NCBI GenBank assembly: GCA_030147525.1 | Contig: JASBVF010000002.1 | Coordinates: forward strand, 186,001-250,000 | Reading direction: 5' to 3' | Source of the DNA: Bacteroidota bacterium | GTDB lineage: Bacteria > Bacteroidota > Bacteroidia > Chitinophagales > Saprospiraceae | Length of the DNA: 64,000 bases | Shown: piece by piece, positions 17,901 through 26,514 of the stretch | How positions within the stretch are numbered: the first letter of the stretch is position 1 | How the letters are laid out: the number at the start of each line of letters is the position of its first letter | Notes under the pieces: generated by a model | Told to the model about the DNA's origin: nothing | Databases searched by the model: none | Seen by the model: only the letters and a program-made list of their open reading frames with translations | Made by a program: the position numbers and the translations under genes

Positions 17901-19199
17901 CGCTTGCTGCAAATCGTTTACAACCTTTTGTCAAATGCCATCAAATTCACGCCCTCCGGCGGCCGGGTAACCCTGCATGCAGGGATGAGGAATGAGGAAC
18001 AAGGAATGAAGAGTGGCACCGCTTCATCCATCATCCCTCATCCCTCATCCCTGTTTTTGACCGTCACCGACACCGGCGCCGGCATCCCCGCTGAAGACCT
18101 GCCCTACATCTTTGACCGTTTCCGGCAGGCCAGCAATCTTGAAAAGGCCAGAACAGGCGGCACGGGCATCGGGCTGGCCCTGACACGGGAACTGGTGCAG
18201 GCCCTGCACGGAGAAATCAGCGTAAAAAGCGAGGTGGGCAAAGGAACTACTTTCACGGTGAAATTACCCATCACCAACGACGCAGCCACAGCGCCGGATA
18301 TCCACGCAACGGCTGAGATGGCAAACATTCCCGCCCTGCCCGCAAACAATGGAACTTCGTCCCTGCCTCGCCACCATGCAGATGTCAACATCCTCCTCAT
18401 CGAAGACAACCCCGACGTGGTGGAATACCTCACCGCCTGCCTGCAGGATCACTACGCCCTCGACTTCGCTTACAACGGCCGGGCAGGCATCGAAAAGGCG
18501 TTGGAGACCGTGCCCGATCTCATCGTCAGCGATGTGATGATGCCGGAGAAGGACGGCTTCGAAGTTTGCGATTTTCTGAAAAACAACGAACGCACCAGCC
18601 ACATCCCCATCGTCCTGCTGACGGCAAAGGCCGATGCTGCCAGCCGCATTGCCGGGCTGAAACGGGGAGCCGACGCCTACCTATCCAAGCCATTTAACCA
18701 GGAAGAACTGTTGGTCGTACTGGAAAACCTGCTCGAACTGCGGCGGAAATTGCAGGCCCGGTATGCGAAAATGGAAATTGGAAACCCGGATGCCCGGGAA
18801 ACCACCGCAGCACCCCATTCATCCCTTCCCGATGCATCGGGACAAGCTATCCCTGATCCCTCACCCCTCATCCCTGCTCCCTCATCCCTCGAAGACGCCT
18901 TCCTCCAAAAAGTTCAGGCCGCTGTTCTGGAACACTTGTCCGACAGCAAATTTTCCGTGGACGACCTTTGCCGGGAACTGGCCATGAGCCAGTCGCAACT
19001 ACACCGCAAACTGACTGCCCTGACCGGCAAAAACGCCACCTTGTTTACCCGTTCCATCCGGCTCGCACAAGCCAAATCGCTCCTGCAGGGCAAAACAATG
19101 AACGTCAGCGAGGCCGCCTACCAGGTCGGTTTCGACGACCCGAAGTACTTCAGCCGGGTTTTTAAGGAAGAATTCGGTGTTCGGCCCAGCGAAGTTTAA
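14955..19199 (+). CDS. Hybrid two-component system regulator (HTCS): propeller sensor, kinase, receiver, AraC
   Basis: About 1411-1414 aa; the frame opens with TTG at 14955 but ATG at 14964 or 14967 is the likelier start. After an unusually long N-terminal stretch comes a signal/anchor (FGVFILLFFLSLPSG, about 52-68), some 14 Reg_prop propeller blades (GLSNLSVYCLLQDKEGFIWAGT type, about 75-700), a Y_Y_Y domain (to 815), a membrane helix (about 820-842), HisKA with H879 (NITHEFRTPL), HATPase, receiver with D1193 (IVSDVMMPEKDG) and a C-terminal AraC helix-turn-helix (about 1310-1414). HTCS proteins sense a ligand, often a glycan fragment, in the periplasm and regulate nearby genes. Two low-complexity insertions interrupt the kinase and the receiver-AraC linker. 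The adhesin at 19579 is the probable target. Confidence 0.94.
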   Translation: MTTMMKTFPFSTSIWCTRLYIRAKSATVKLSVKGKDHPLNPYFNINRRRIFGVFILLFFLSLPSGINAQLAKTDFQQLSIEHGLSNLSVYCLLQDKEGFIWAGTQAGLNRYDGYTFVSYDRKPGDSSALSDNFINCLLEDRAGRIWAGTRKGLSRFDKATGTFTSFFFDPADPEQLLFNHILALAEDKTGNIWVASPGGLSFLKPGQRQIQKAPLNIAGENDNNLLKINTLLLDKAGLIWMGTTAGLLRFDPESGQCNHFFGVDGKPLPLVQAICEDDRQGLWVGTLAGVYHVNKLTGESKLFKTPGDVLEEVATIIKDSKGQLLVGNARGVDILDPKTGRYTPLFSYINPNDWYRPGRPQALLEDRSKTYWIASLWEGIYHINPLSRRFQHFKRKPAAGNPAPDNYVTGIFEDSRGQAWVGTGTDINLFDPVTGQFSTVFTQPDALFKTAFEDREGTIWIGARFGVIKQAPGKPPVWLRQQPNDPKGSSPGNTKSIFEDSRGIRWFGGANGLFRLEPGSEFFQPFALAGNAVDTNIIYHITEDHRSRLWISTNNGLVRVDSTRKNVRYFQHDPAVPGSLCDNNISCVSATKNGQIWIASYDGGLDRFNPGEETFTHYGREEGLIDEKVWGLVEDDRGFLWLSTSKGLSRFDPATETFHDFDVNDGLQSYEFSLAAFDKGQKTGKLYFGGINGFNYFDPDSVDLNQAPPPVVFTSFRYHEGGLEETSFKSIPGICVLDEVILPHQAKAIVCEFAALDYRQSSKNRYAYRLEGGSSQNWIDLGSKREVTFANLQPGTYTLHVKASNNDGIWNEEGVRLRIVIRPPWWATWWAYLLYAGSLGAAVWFIYRYQLRRRLEQQETHRLRELDDFKNRFFTNITHEFRTPLTVILGTSRQAEAMAGKELEPKISLIRRNGENLLRLINQILDLAKLESNTLKINYVQGDVLTYLRYISESLHSFANAQNVMLRVESKEREIVMDYDPERLLQIVYNLLSNAIKFTPSGGRVTLHAGMRNEEQGMKSGTASSIIPHPSSLFLTVTDTGAGIPAEDLPYIFDRFRQASNLEKARTGGTGIGLALTRELVQALHGEISVKSEVGKGTTFTVKLPITNDAATAPDIHATAEMANIPALPANNGTSSLPRHHADVNILLIEDNPDVVEYLTACLQDHYALDFAYNGRAGIEKALETVPDLIVSDVMMPEKDGFEVCDFLKNNERTSHIPIVLLTAKADAASRIAGLKRGADAYLSKPFNQEELLVVLENLLELRRKLQARYAKMEIGNPDARETTAAPHSSLPDASGQAIPDPSPLIPAPSSLEDAFLQKVQAAVLEHLSDSKFSVDDLCRELAMSQSQLHRKLTALTGKNATLFTRSIRLAQAKSLLQGKTMNVSEAAYQVGFDDPKYFSRVFKEEFGVRPSEV
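17980..18053 (+). repeat. Foldable repeat inserted in frame in the HTCS ATPase domain
   Basis: CAGGGATGAGGAATGAGG (from 17980) and CCCTCATCCCTCATCCCTG (to 18053) are near-complementary arms. The insertion codes for about 25 low-complexity residues between two strands of the HATPase fold (VTLHA ... LTVTDTG), where related kinases have a short turn. The kinase frame is intact on both sides. Confidence 0.75.
18805..18895 (+). repeat. Second CATCCCT-type insertion in the HTCS linker
   Basis: A perfect 16-bp palindrome TCCCGATGCATCGGGA (18827-18842) is followed by six degenerate ATCCCTC/G units up to 18892. It codes for a Pro/Ser-rich linker between the receiver and AraC domains and shares its repeat words with the insertion at 17980. 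Confidence 0.65.
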
Positions 19200-19241
19200 A
19201 CGACTGTTTTTCAAACACTTACAAAGCCACCATATTTCACC

Positions 19242-19325
19242 TGCATGGAGAATCCACCTTTTTGCATGGAGATTCCACCTGTCTGAATGCTGCCTCCACC
19301 CATTTGCATGGAGAATGGGAATGAT
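19242..19325 (+). promoter_or_regulatory. Four 21-bp tandem units upstream of the beta-helix adhesin (array 4)
   Basis: Units start at 19242, 19263, 19284 and 19305. Consensus TGCATGGAGAATCCACCT: units 1 and 2 differ by one base in the first 18, unit 3 matches 12 of 18, unit 4 keeps the first 12. The 21-bp period places each unit on the same DNA face. The array begins 43 bp after the HTCS stop and ends about 250 bp before the next start; a role as HTCS/AraC binding sites is inferred. The rest of the 19200-19578 gap shows nothing else. Confidence 0.6.
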
Positions 19326-19578
19326 TCGCCTTCCTCCGCCTGCATATTTGTAGTGTGAAATACACAGAGCAAGCATAAAATCATCTCCGGGGGGCAGGCC
19401 AACTTTGTCCGTCATCGTCCCTGCCTCCATTTTTCGAAATGGCATCCCGGAGGTTTTTCCCAACCTGACTGATCAAGTTTCACAAAAAACAAACACCCGC
19501 AACTGTCAAAAGCGGCAGGCAGTTGCCCTGGGCAACTTATGTCTGATGCCGCCTTCATCAATTTAAAATCTTGTGGAG

Positions 19579-22500
19579 ATGAACAAACTACATTTTACTT
19601 CAAATGCAAAAAGAACCGCACCCGAAACAGCTTCCTCAGCTACAGGAGGATGGATGGCGGTCTTGATGGTTTTATCGGTATGCTTCGGCTGGCCACAGAT
19701 GGCTTTCAGTAATGGCAGCACAGGTGAGAATCCCCATATTCCCAACTCGAACCTGAGCAAAACAGGCACGACCGTTTGCCTGGACAATACTTTCACCTTG
19801 CCTTTCGCTGACCCTTGTCTTTCCACCAACCAACGCACCTGGACGGGCGCCCTCAGCACCGACTGGAACACTGACGGCAACTGGAACCCCGCCTGTGTGC
19901 CCACTTCCAATGAACACGTCCTCATTCCCGACGCTGCCAACGACCCCGTCATCGGTAGCACGGTGGCGGCTGTGGCCAAGTCCGTCTGGGTACAAACCAA
20001 TGGCTCGCTGACGATCCAGAGCGGGGGTAGTTTGGATATCGAGGGTTTTGCACCACCCAGCATGCAATCTGCCGACCAGAGCTATTCCCTGCTCAACAAG
20101 GGAAGTTTGCAGAACAATGGTGATTTGACCATTGGAGCGGTGAATGCTGTCGGGGCGTATGGCATTTATAACACTGCCAGCTTCGAAAACAATGGTACCG
20201 GGCAAATCAGCATTGACCGCACAAATACCAGGGCAGTTGTGAATCATGGCACCTTTACCAACGCTGCCAGCCTGACCATCGGAGCACTCGGGTCCGTAGG
20301 GTGGTATGGCATTGAAAACTTTGCTACTTTCCTGAACAACTCCGGTGGCAATATCAGCATCAACCGAACGTCAACCAGTGCCATTGAGAATAATTTACCC
20401 GGTACCTTTACCAACTTTGCCACCCTGAACATTGGGGATCTGGCGGCAGCAGGGCAAAGTGGTATTGTCAATAGAGCCACCTTCAACAACTTTGCCGGCG
20501 GTGATATCAGCATCGACAGAACAATTAGCTTTGCCATTCATAATGGCACCGGCATCTTCACGAACACTGCTATTATAACCATCGGGGCACAGCAGGCAGT
20601 AGGGAATTACGGCATTTATAATGGTGACACGTTCAATAACAACACTGGGGGTGACATCAGCATTGACAGAGTAGGAGGCCAAGGTATTTGGAACCAATCC
20701 GGCACCTTCACCAATGCGGCGGAACTCACCATCGGGGGCACTGTAGGTGTGGGTAATTTTGGCATTTTCAACCTGGGTACATTCAATAATCACAGTCCGG
20801 GCGGGGACATCCGCATCGACAACACGAATCTCTTGGGATTGAATAATTCCGGCATTTTTAACAATGCGGGGGATCTCACCATCGGGGGTACAGCGAGTGT
20901 AGGAGGTGTAGGCCTTGTGAACCAGGCCACTTTCAACAACAACCCGGACGGGAACATCCGCATTGATCGTTCTACCGAAATAGGTATTTCGAACTTTTCC
21001 GGTGCCTTCAACAATGCAGCGATACTTACCATCGGGGGCGTGGCAGATGTAGGCCAGTATGGCATTTCCAATGCAGCCACCTTTAATAACAATCCTGGCG
21101 GAAACGTAAGCATTGACAACGCCAGCCTTGCAGGGCTTAGAGCCTCTGCCGGCAACTTCACGAATGAGGCGACAATGACCATTGGCGCACTGGCGCCCGT
21201 GGGTAACCAAGGTATTTGGAATTTAAACAGTTCAACCTTTCAAAACGCTGGCTGCAACGCCCTCCTGAACATTGTAGCCGATGCCATCATTCTAAATAAC
21301 AGCACTTTCGAAAACAACGCTGGTACCATCATCGAAAACGCCAGCGGCAACAGCAGCATCAGCAGCAATACGGGCACCGTGCAGAACCTCAATGGCGGCA
21401 CTTTTACCGTAGGTAGCGGCAATGCGCCCATCAACGCCGCCGGCACCATCTGGTCGGGCTGCGTGAACAGCAACTGGAACACCGCCGCCAACTGGCACAA
21501 CGGGCAGGTGCCCACTGCCAATGACCACGTCCTCATCCCCGATGTGACCAACGACCCCGTCATCGGTAGCACGGTGGCGGCCGTGGCCAAGTCCGTCTGG
21601 GTGCAAACCAATGGCTCGCTGACGATCCAGAGCGGGGGTAGTTTGGATATTGAGGGTTTTGCGCCAGGCAATGTGGAGACTGGTAACGAGACTTTTTCCC
21701 TGCTTAATCTGGGTGCAGTAGAAAACAGCGGCGACCTGACCATCGGAGCAACAAATGATGCCGGATATCATGGTATTTTTTCCCGTTCTATTATCCAGAA
21801 CAACGCTGGCGGGCACATCCGCATCGACCGCTCGTCCTTTAGTGCCATCACCTCTTATGGAACCTTTACCAACTCAGCCACCCTATCCATCGGGGTGCAA
21901 GCGTCTGTGGGAACGTATGGCATTTCCAACGAGGATAATTTTCAGAACAACGCCGGCGGAAACATCACCATTGAGCGCTGTATCAGCGGTGTTGGTAATT
22001 TTAATGGAAGCGCCTTTACCAACTCAGCCACCCTAACTATCGGAGCGCAAACTGAAGTGCCTCAAGGCATTCAAAACAATGGCACTTTCCTGAATAACAT
22101 CGGTGGAAATATCAGTATTGATCGGAGTACTTATATAGCCGTATATAACGCCTCAGGCAGCTTCAACAACTTGTCCACCCTGAATATCGGGGCACAGGAG
22201 ACGGCAGGATTTCATGGCATTTACAACACTGCCACCTTCGAGAACAACACCGGTGGTAGTATCAGCATCGACCGCTCGTCGAACAGCGCCATTTATAACT
22301 ATACCGGCACCTTCACCAACTCGGCCAACCTGACCATTGGCGAACTGGCCAGTATAGGGCTCTATGGCATTGACAACCGAGCTAACTTCCAGAACAACAC
22401 CGGCGGCAACATCAGCATCGACCGCTCGTCAAACTACGCCATTTATAACTTTAATGGCACTTTCTCCAACTCCGCCACTTTGACCATTGGTTCACAGCAG

Positions 22501-25500
22501 GCTGTAGGGTGGTATGGGATTGATAACCGGGCTACCTTCCAGAACAATACCGGCGGTAACATCAGCATCGACCGCTCGTCAGATAGAGCCATTGGTAATA
22601 ACGGAAACTTCATCAATTCAGGTATCCTGACCTGCGGCGAATTGGCGCCCATAGGTTGGCGTGGGTTATGGAATGGTAATTACTTCCAGAACAGCTCCAC
22701 CGGCCAGATCCGCATCGACCGCTCCTCAGAATGGGCTCTCGCAAATACCTACTTAAGTTCCTTCATCAATGAAGGTTCTATAACCATCGGAGAACTGGCA
22801 AACGTGGGAATGTATGGGATTTATGATAGGGGGAACTTCCAAAACAAAGCCTGTGGTGAAATCACGATGTTTGCACCGCTTAGTCACACTGACCTATCTT
22901 TTTTCAATACCGGGCTGATTACAGCCATTACTACCGGTAGTCACAACGTCACCGTACCGATCATCAACAACGGCATCTTCGCCTACCCGTTGGGCAACCC
23001 CATACCCAATGTGACGAATAACGACCTCATCGTGGCGCCCGTCACCGGCTGTGCCAGCGGCTTCAATCCGGCTCTCACCATTGGCGGCAGCAACAGTTTC
23101 ACCGCTGGCAGCACCTGGTATTCGGATGCTGACCTGACCATGCCTGCCGGCGCTTACGACCAGGCGACGAACACATTCACGCCATCCGTCGGAGCGGGTA
23201 CGCATACGCTCTACTTTTCGGCCGACGGAATGCCTTCCTGTCCCCGCACGGTGGCCATTTCGGTCACGGTAGAAGCATTGCCGGTTGCTGATGCCGGGCC
23301 TGCTCAGACTATTTGCCCCGCCAGCACCACGCTCGCTGCCAACAACCCGGCGCCCGGCAACGGCGAATGGGCCATCGTCAGCGGCGACGGCAATGGCTAT
23401 TTCGACGGCAACCCTGCCAACACGACCTCCGGCAACCCACAGGCCAGCTTCCACGGTACGCTGGGACAAACCTACACCCTCAGCTGGACCGTCGATAACA
23501 ACAACAGTTGCCCGACGGCCACCGATGAAGTCGAGATTACTTTCATCTCTCCCGTACTATCCATTGAGGTATCTCCGGCTTCCGTATCGGAGAATGGCGG
23601 GCAGAGCCTGGATTTTACCTTCAGCCGGGAGTGTACGCTCAATGCCATCACGGTAAATTTCGACGTGAGCGGTTCGGCGGATTTCAGTACGGACTACACC
23701 CAGACGGGCGCCGCCACTTTCAGCGGCACGTCCGGTACGGTCAGCATGGACGCCGGGCAGTCTTCCGTAACGGTAACCATCGAGCCTACGCCCGACGCAA
23801 CGGTGGAACTGGATGAAACCGTCGTACTGACGCTCTCTGCCGGAAATGGATATACCCTCGGTGCCAACAATGAGTCCACCGGTACTATCCTGAACGATGA
23901 CGAAGCTGTACTTACCATCTCGAGCCCGTCCATCACCGAGGGCGATGCAGGGGCAGTCTCCCTTTCGTTTGAGATCAACATGAATAATCCAGCAGATGCC
24001 GCCGTGAGCTTCGATTTCAGCACCCTGGACGGAACGGCCACCACCGCTGATGGGGATTATGAAACGACAAACGGCACACATACCCTTTCGCCCGGCGAAA
24101 CCTCGAAAACGGTGGAAGTGACGGTTTACGGCGATTGCGCCATCGAGGCGAACGAGCAGTTTACCCTGCGCCTGTCCAACTTGTCCGGCAGCGGAAGGGC
24201 CGTGAGCTTCAGCGGCAGCGGTAGCACGCTGGACGGCCAGGGAACCATCGTCAACGATGATGCGCTGCCAGTCATTACCTGTCCGGGCGGTTTCAGCCAA
24301 AATACAGATGCCGGGGAGTGCAGCGCAGTAGTCACTATTCCGCTGCCCACGGTGGGCGCTACCTGTGGCGCTTCAAACCTAAATTTCCGCCACCGTGCAG
24401 TCGGAGGTAGTTGGAGTGCTTGGACCGTTTCGACCAGCAATGTGCAGACCTTTGCGGCCGGCACCCACGACGTAGAATGGAGACTGGAAGATGGCGCCGG
24501 CAGTGTATCGTGCAGTTTCAGCTTCAGCGTAACGGACAACGAAGCGCCAACAGTTACCTGCCCCACGCAGGCCGACATTTCGGTAAACAGCAACTGCCAG
24601 GCCGCTATTCCTGACTTCACCGGCGCTTCCGTGAGCGACAACTGCGGCATCTCCGGCGTGACCCAAAACCCGGCAGCCGGTACACTGGTTGGCGTCGGTC
24701 CGCAAACGGTCAGCCTCACCGTCACTGATGTAAATGGCAACCAAAACACGTCCTGCTCTGTCACGTTTAACGTCATCAAAACCGGCGATCCCGACCTGCT
24801 TTGGGCCTACACCGCCATCGGTTTTGAGGAAGTAAAAATGAAGCAGAATACCGTCCAGAGCGGCGGTGTGGGTGTGGTGAATGCCGGCAAGAAAGCCAAG
24901 CTGGAATCCGGCACGATGGTCACCGCAACCAACACTTTTGTTAAAGCTCCCGAACTGGATCTCAACGGCGGCAGTCAGGTGGGTACTTACCATCAAGGCC
25001 CGGTAGCGGCCAGCCTGTTGCCCACCTTCCAGGCTTACAGTGGTACGTGCAGCAACAACCTGAACATCCCCGACAACAGCGGTCCAATCGACCTCGACCT
25101 CGCTTGTTACCGGGATATCAAGGTGGGTAAAAACGTCAGCGTCACGTTTGTCGGCCATGGCACCGTCAACGTCAGGGACCTGAAACTGAAAGAAGGCGCT
25201 TCGGTCAGTTTTACGCAAAATACCAATGTTTTGATCGACCAAAAACTGGACGCCGACAAGAACGTCACCGTCTCCAATGGTGGCAACCAGGTCTGGATTT
25301 TCACAGGCGACCACGTCAAAGTGGACGATGGCAGCAGCGTCACCGCCAACATTTACAGCCAGAAGCATCTCAAAGTTGAAAAGACTTCTTCGGGCAACCC
25401 GACCTGGATGACCGGCCTTTTTATCGCTGAAAAAATTGACTCGAAGGACAACGTCTTCTGGAACTGGGACGCCAACACCTGCCCATTCTCGCCGCCAACG

Positions 25501-26091
25501 CTGATGCAGGCTGGTATTTTACAGTTCAATGCTGTCGGGCAGACGAAGGGCGGCATAGCACGGGTGGACCTCAGCTGGCTCACCAACGAGGACGCTCAAA
25601 ACGAATTTTACGAAGTGGAAAAAACACTGGACGGTGTGACTTTCCAACCGGTTTTGGAGCAAGTCAGCCGCTACAGCGACGATCAGGTTCGTGGGTACCA
25701 AATCCTCGACCCGAACCCCGCCGAAGGTGACTGGCACTACCGCCTGAAAGTGACCCGCAAGGACGGCACAACGGCTTACTCCGAAACGAAAAGGGTCATT
25801 ATAGAACTGCCCGGCGACTTCACGATCTTTCCGAACCCGGCCAGCGACCGACTGAACTTGGCGTTGCGTGGGCAGGAAGGTAAACCGGCTTTGATGCAAA
25901 TCATCAACAGTCAGGGCGTGGTACTCGAGCAGCGGGAAATCGAATCGCTGCCGGAGGACCCCGTCAGCTTTGACCTGCACGATTACCGGGATGGCATGTA
26001 CTTCCTGAACGTCCGGGTGGAAGGCAAACGCAGCAGGACGCTGAAGTTCGTGGTAGTGAAAAACGCACGTCAAGTGATAAACAAGCGATAA
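19579..26091 (+). CDS. Giant T9SS-secreted beta-helix adhesin with Calx-beta and HYR-like domains
   Basis: About 2170 aa from ATG 19579 (a GTG two codons earlier is possible). A long signal peptide (hydrophobic core about 26-43, cleavage after AFS) is followed by two homologous halves, each opened by a W-N-x-x-x-N-W cap and the sequence VLIPDxxNDPVIGSTVAAVAKSVW, then about ten and nine repeats of some 45 aa (GNISIDRSS ... GTFTNSATLTIG ... YGIYN) that should stack as a parallel beta-helix (about 170-1095). Next come two Calx-beta domains (about 1324-1562), an HYR-like domain (to about 1734), the C-terminal module shared with the 8697 adhesin, and a T9SS type-A sorting domain. It is expected on the cell surface. 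Its control by the adjacent HTCS is inferred from order and the 21-bp array. Confidence 0.9.
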   Translation: MNKLHFTSNAKRTAPETASSATGGWMAVLMVLSVCFGWPQMAFSNGSTGENPHIPNSNLSKTGTTVCLDNTFTLPFADPCLSTNQRTWTGALSTDWNTDGNWNPACVPTSNEHVLIPDAANDPVIGSTVAAVAKSVWVQTNGSLTIQSGGSLDIEGFAPPSMQSADQSYSLLNKGSLQNNGDLTIGAVNAVGAYGIYNTASFENNGTGQISIDRTNTRAVVNHGTFTNAASLTIGALGSVGWYGIENFATFLNNSGGNISINRTSTSAIENNLPGTFTNFATLNIGDLAAAGQSGIVNRATFNNFAGGDISIDRTISFAIHNGTGIFTNTAIITIGAQQAVGNYGIYNGDTFNNNTGGDISIDRVGGQGIWNQSGTFTNAAELTIGGTVGVGNFGIFNLGTFNNHSPGGDIRIDNTNLLGLNNSGIFNNAGDLTIGGTASVGGVGLVNQATFNNNPDGNIRIDRSTEIGISNFSGAFNNAAILTIGGVADVGQYGISNAATFNNNPGGNVSIDNASLAGLRASAGNFTNEATMTIGALAPVGNQGIWNLNSSTFQNAGCNALLNIVADAIILNNSTFENNAGTIIENASGNSSISSNTGTVQNLNGGTFTVGSGNAPINAAGTIWSGCVNSNWNTAANWHNGQVPTANDHVLIPDVTNDPVIGSTVAAVAKSVWVQTNGSLTIQSGGSLDIEGFAPGNVETGNETFSLLNLGAVENSGDLTIGATNDAGYHGIFSRSIIQNNAGGHIRIDRSSFSAITSYGTFTNSATLSIGVQASVGTYGISNEDNFQNNAGGNITIERCISGVGNFNGSAFTNSATLTIGAQTEVPQGIQNNGTFLNNIGGNISIDRSTYIAVYNASGSFNNLSTLNIGAQETAGFHGIYNTATFENNTGGSISIDRSSNSAIYNYTGTFTNSANLTIGELASIGLYGIDNRANFQNNTGGNISIDRSSNYAIYNFNGTFSNSATLTIGSQQAVGWYGIDNRATFQNNTGGNISIDRSSDRAIGNNGNFINSGILTCGELAPIGWRGLWNGNYFQNSSTGQIRIDRSSEWALANTYLSSFINEGSITIGELANVGMYGIYDRGNFQNKACGEITMFAPLSHTDLSFFNTGLITAITTGSHNVTVPIINNGIFAYPLGNPIPNVTNNDLIVAPVTGCASGFNPALTIGGSNSFTAGSTWYSDADLTMPAGAYDQATNTFTPSVGAGTHTLYFSADGMPSCPRTVAISVTVEALPVADAGPAQTICPASTTLAANNPAPGNGEWAIVSGDGNGYFDGNPANTTSGNPQASFHGTLGQTYTLSWTVDNNNSCPTATDEVEITFISPVLSIEVSPASVSENGGQSLDFTFSRECTLNAITVNFDVSGSADFSTDYTQTGAATFSGTSGTVSMDAGQSSVTVTIEPTPDATVELDETVVLTLSAGNGYTLGANNESTGTILNDDEAVLTISSPSITEGDAGAVSLSFEINMNNPADAAVSFDFSTLDGTATTADGDYETTNGTHTLSPGETSKTVEVTVYGDCAIEANEQFTLRLSNLSGSGRAVSFSGSGSTLDGQGTIVNDDALPVITCPGGFSQNTDAGECSAVVTIPLPTVGATCGASNLNFRHRAVGGSWSAWTVSTSNVQTFAAGTHDVEWRLEDGAGSVSCSFSFSVTDNEAPTVTCPTQADISVNSNCQAAIPDFTGASVSDNCGISGVTQNPAAGTLVGVGPQTVSLTVTDVNGNQNTSCSVTFNVIKTGDPDLLWAYTAIGFEEVKMKQNTVQSGGVGVVNAGKKAKLESGTMVTATNTFVKAPELDLNGGSQVGTYHQGPVAASLLPTFQAYSGTCSNNLNIPDNSGPIDLDLACYRDIKVGKNVSVTFVGHGTVNVRDLKLKEGASVSFTQNTNVLIDQKLDADKNVTVSNGGNQVWIFTGDHVKVDDGSSVTANIYSQKHLKVEKTSSGNPTWMTGLFIAEKIDSKDNVFWNWDANTCPFSPPTLMQAGILQFNAVGQTKGGIARVDLSWLTNEDAQNEFYEVEKTLDGVTFQPVLEQVSRYSDDQVRGYQILDPNPAEGDWHYRLKVTRKDGTTAYSETKRVIIELPGDFTIFPNPASDRLNLALRGQEGKPALMQIINSQGVVLEQREIESLPEDPVSFDLHDYRDGMYFLNVRVEGKRSRTLKFVVVKNARQVINKR

Positions 26092-26118
26092 ATAACAATT
26101 GAGTGAGAACAACATACG

Positions 26119-26151
26119 GCGGGCTTCCGGAAGCGGGGGTCCGCTTTTTTT
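26119..26151 (+). terminator. Probable intrinsic terminator after the beta-helix adhesin
   Basis: GCGGGC (26119-26124) pairs with GTCCGC (26139-26144), enclosing the palindrome CTTCCGGAAG, and is followed by seven T (26145-26151), 28 bp after the stop. The remaining gap to 26514 is AT-rich and holds no gene I can recognise. Confidence 0.65.
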
Positions 26152-26514
26152 ATTGAAATTGAGAAATTCAACGATAATACAATATTAATCAACAGGCTGA
26201 AAATCAATATTTTAGACAAAATTTCTAATTGCGGTAGATTTTTCAACTTCAATAAAAAAAGTTCCCCGGGAAAAGGAGGAAACAGCATTCATTCGGAAAG
26301 TCAGTGCCGGGGAGGGGCAAACTTTTGATACTCATTTCCGGGTTTCTAAACAGGCCGGAAAAGTTTGGATGCCGTAAATTTTTACAAACTGCATACATCC
26401 CGAATGCATCCTTTTAAAATGTAAGGCGTTTGCTCTTTGAAATTCACGGATGATTTTCACCTCATTTTCGTCATCATTTTTTACATTACGCTTCAAAGTT
26501 ATTTTTTGAAAAAT

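Noticed and set aside
19211-19402. Minus-strand frame of 63 aa with a repeated S-M-Q-x-G-G pattern
   Set aside because: The peptide repeat simply mirrors the 21-bp DNA array (21 bp = 7 codons); no signal peptide or ribosome-binding site supports a gene.
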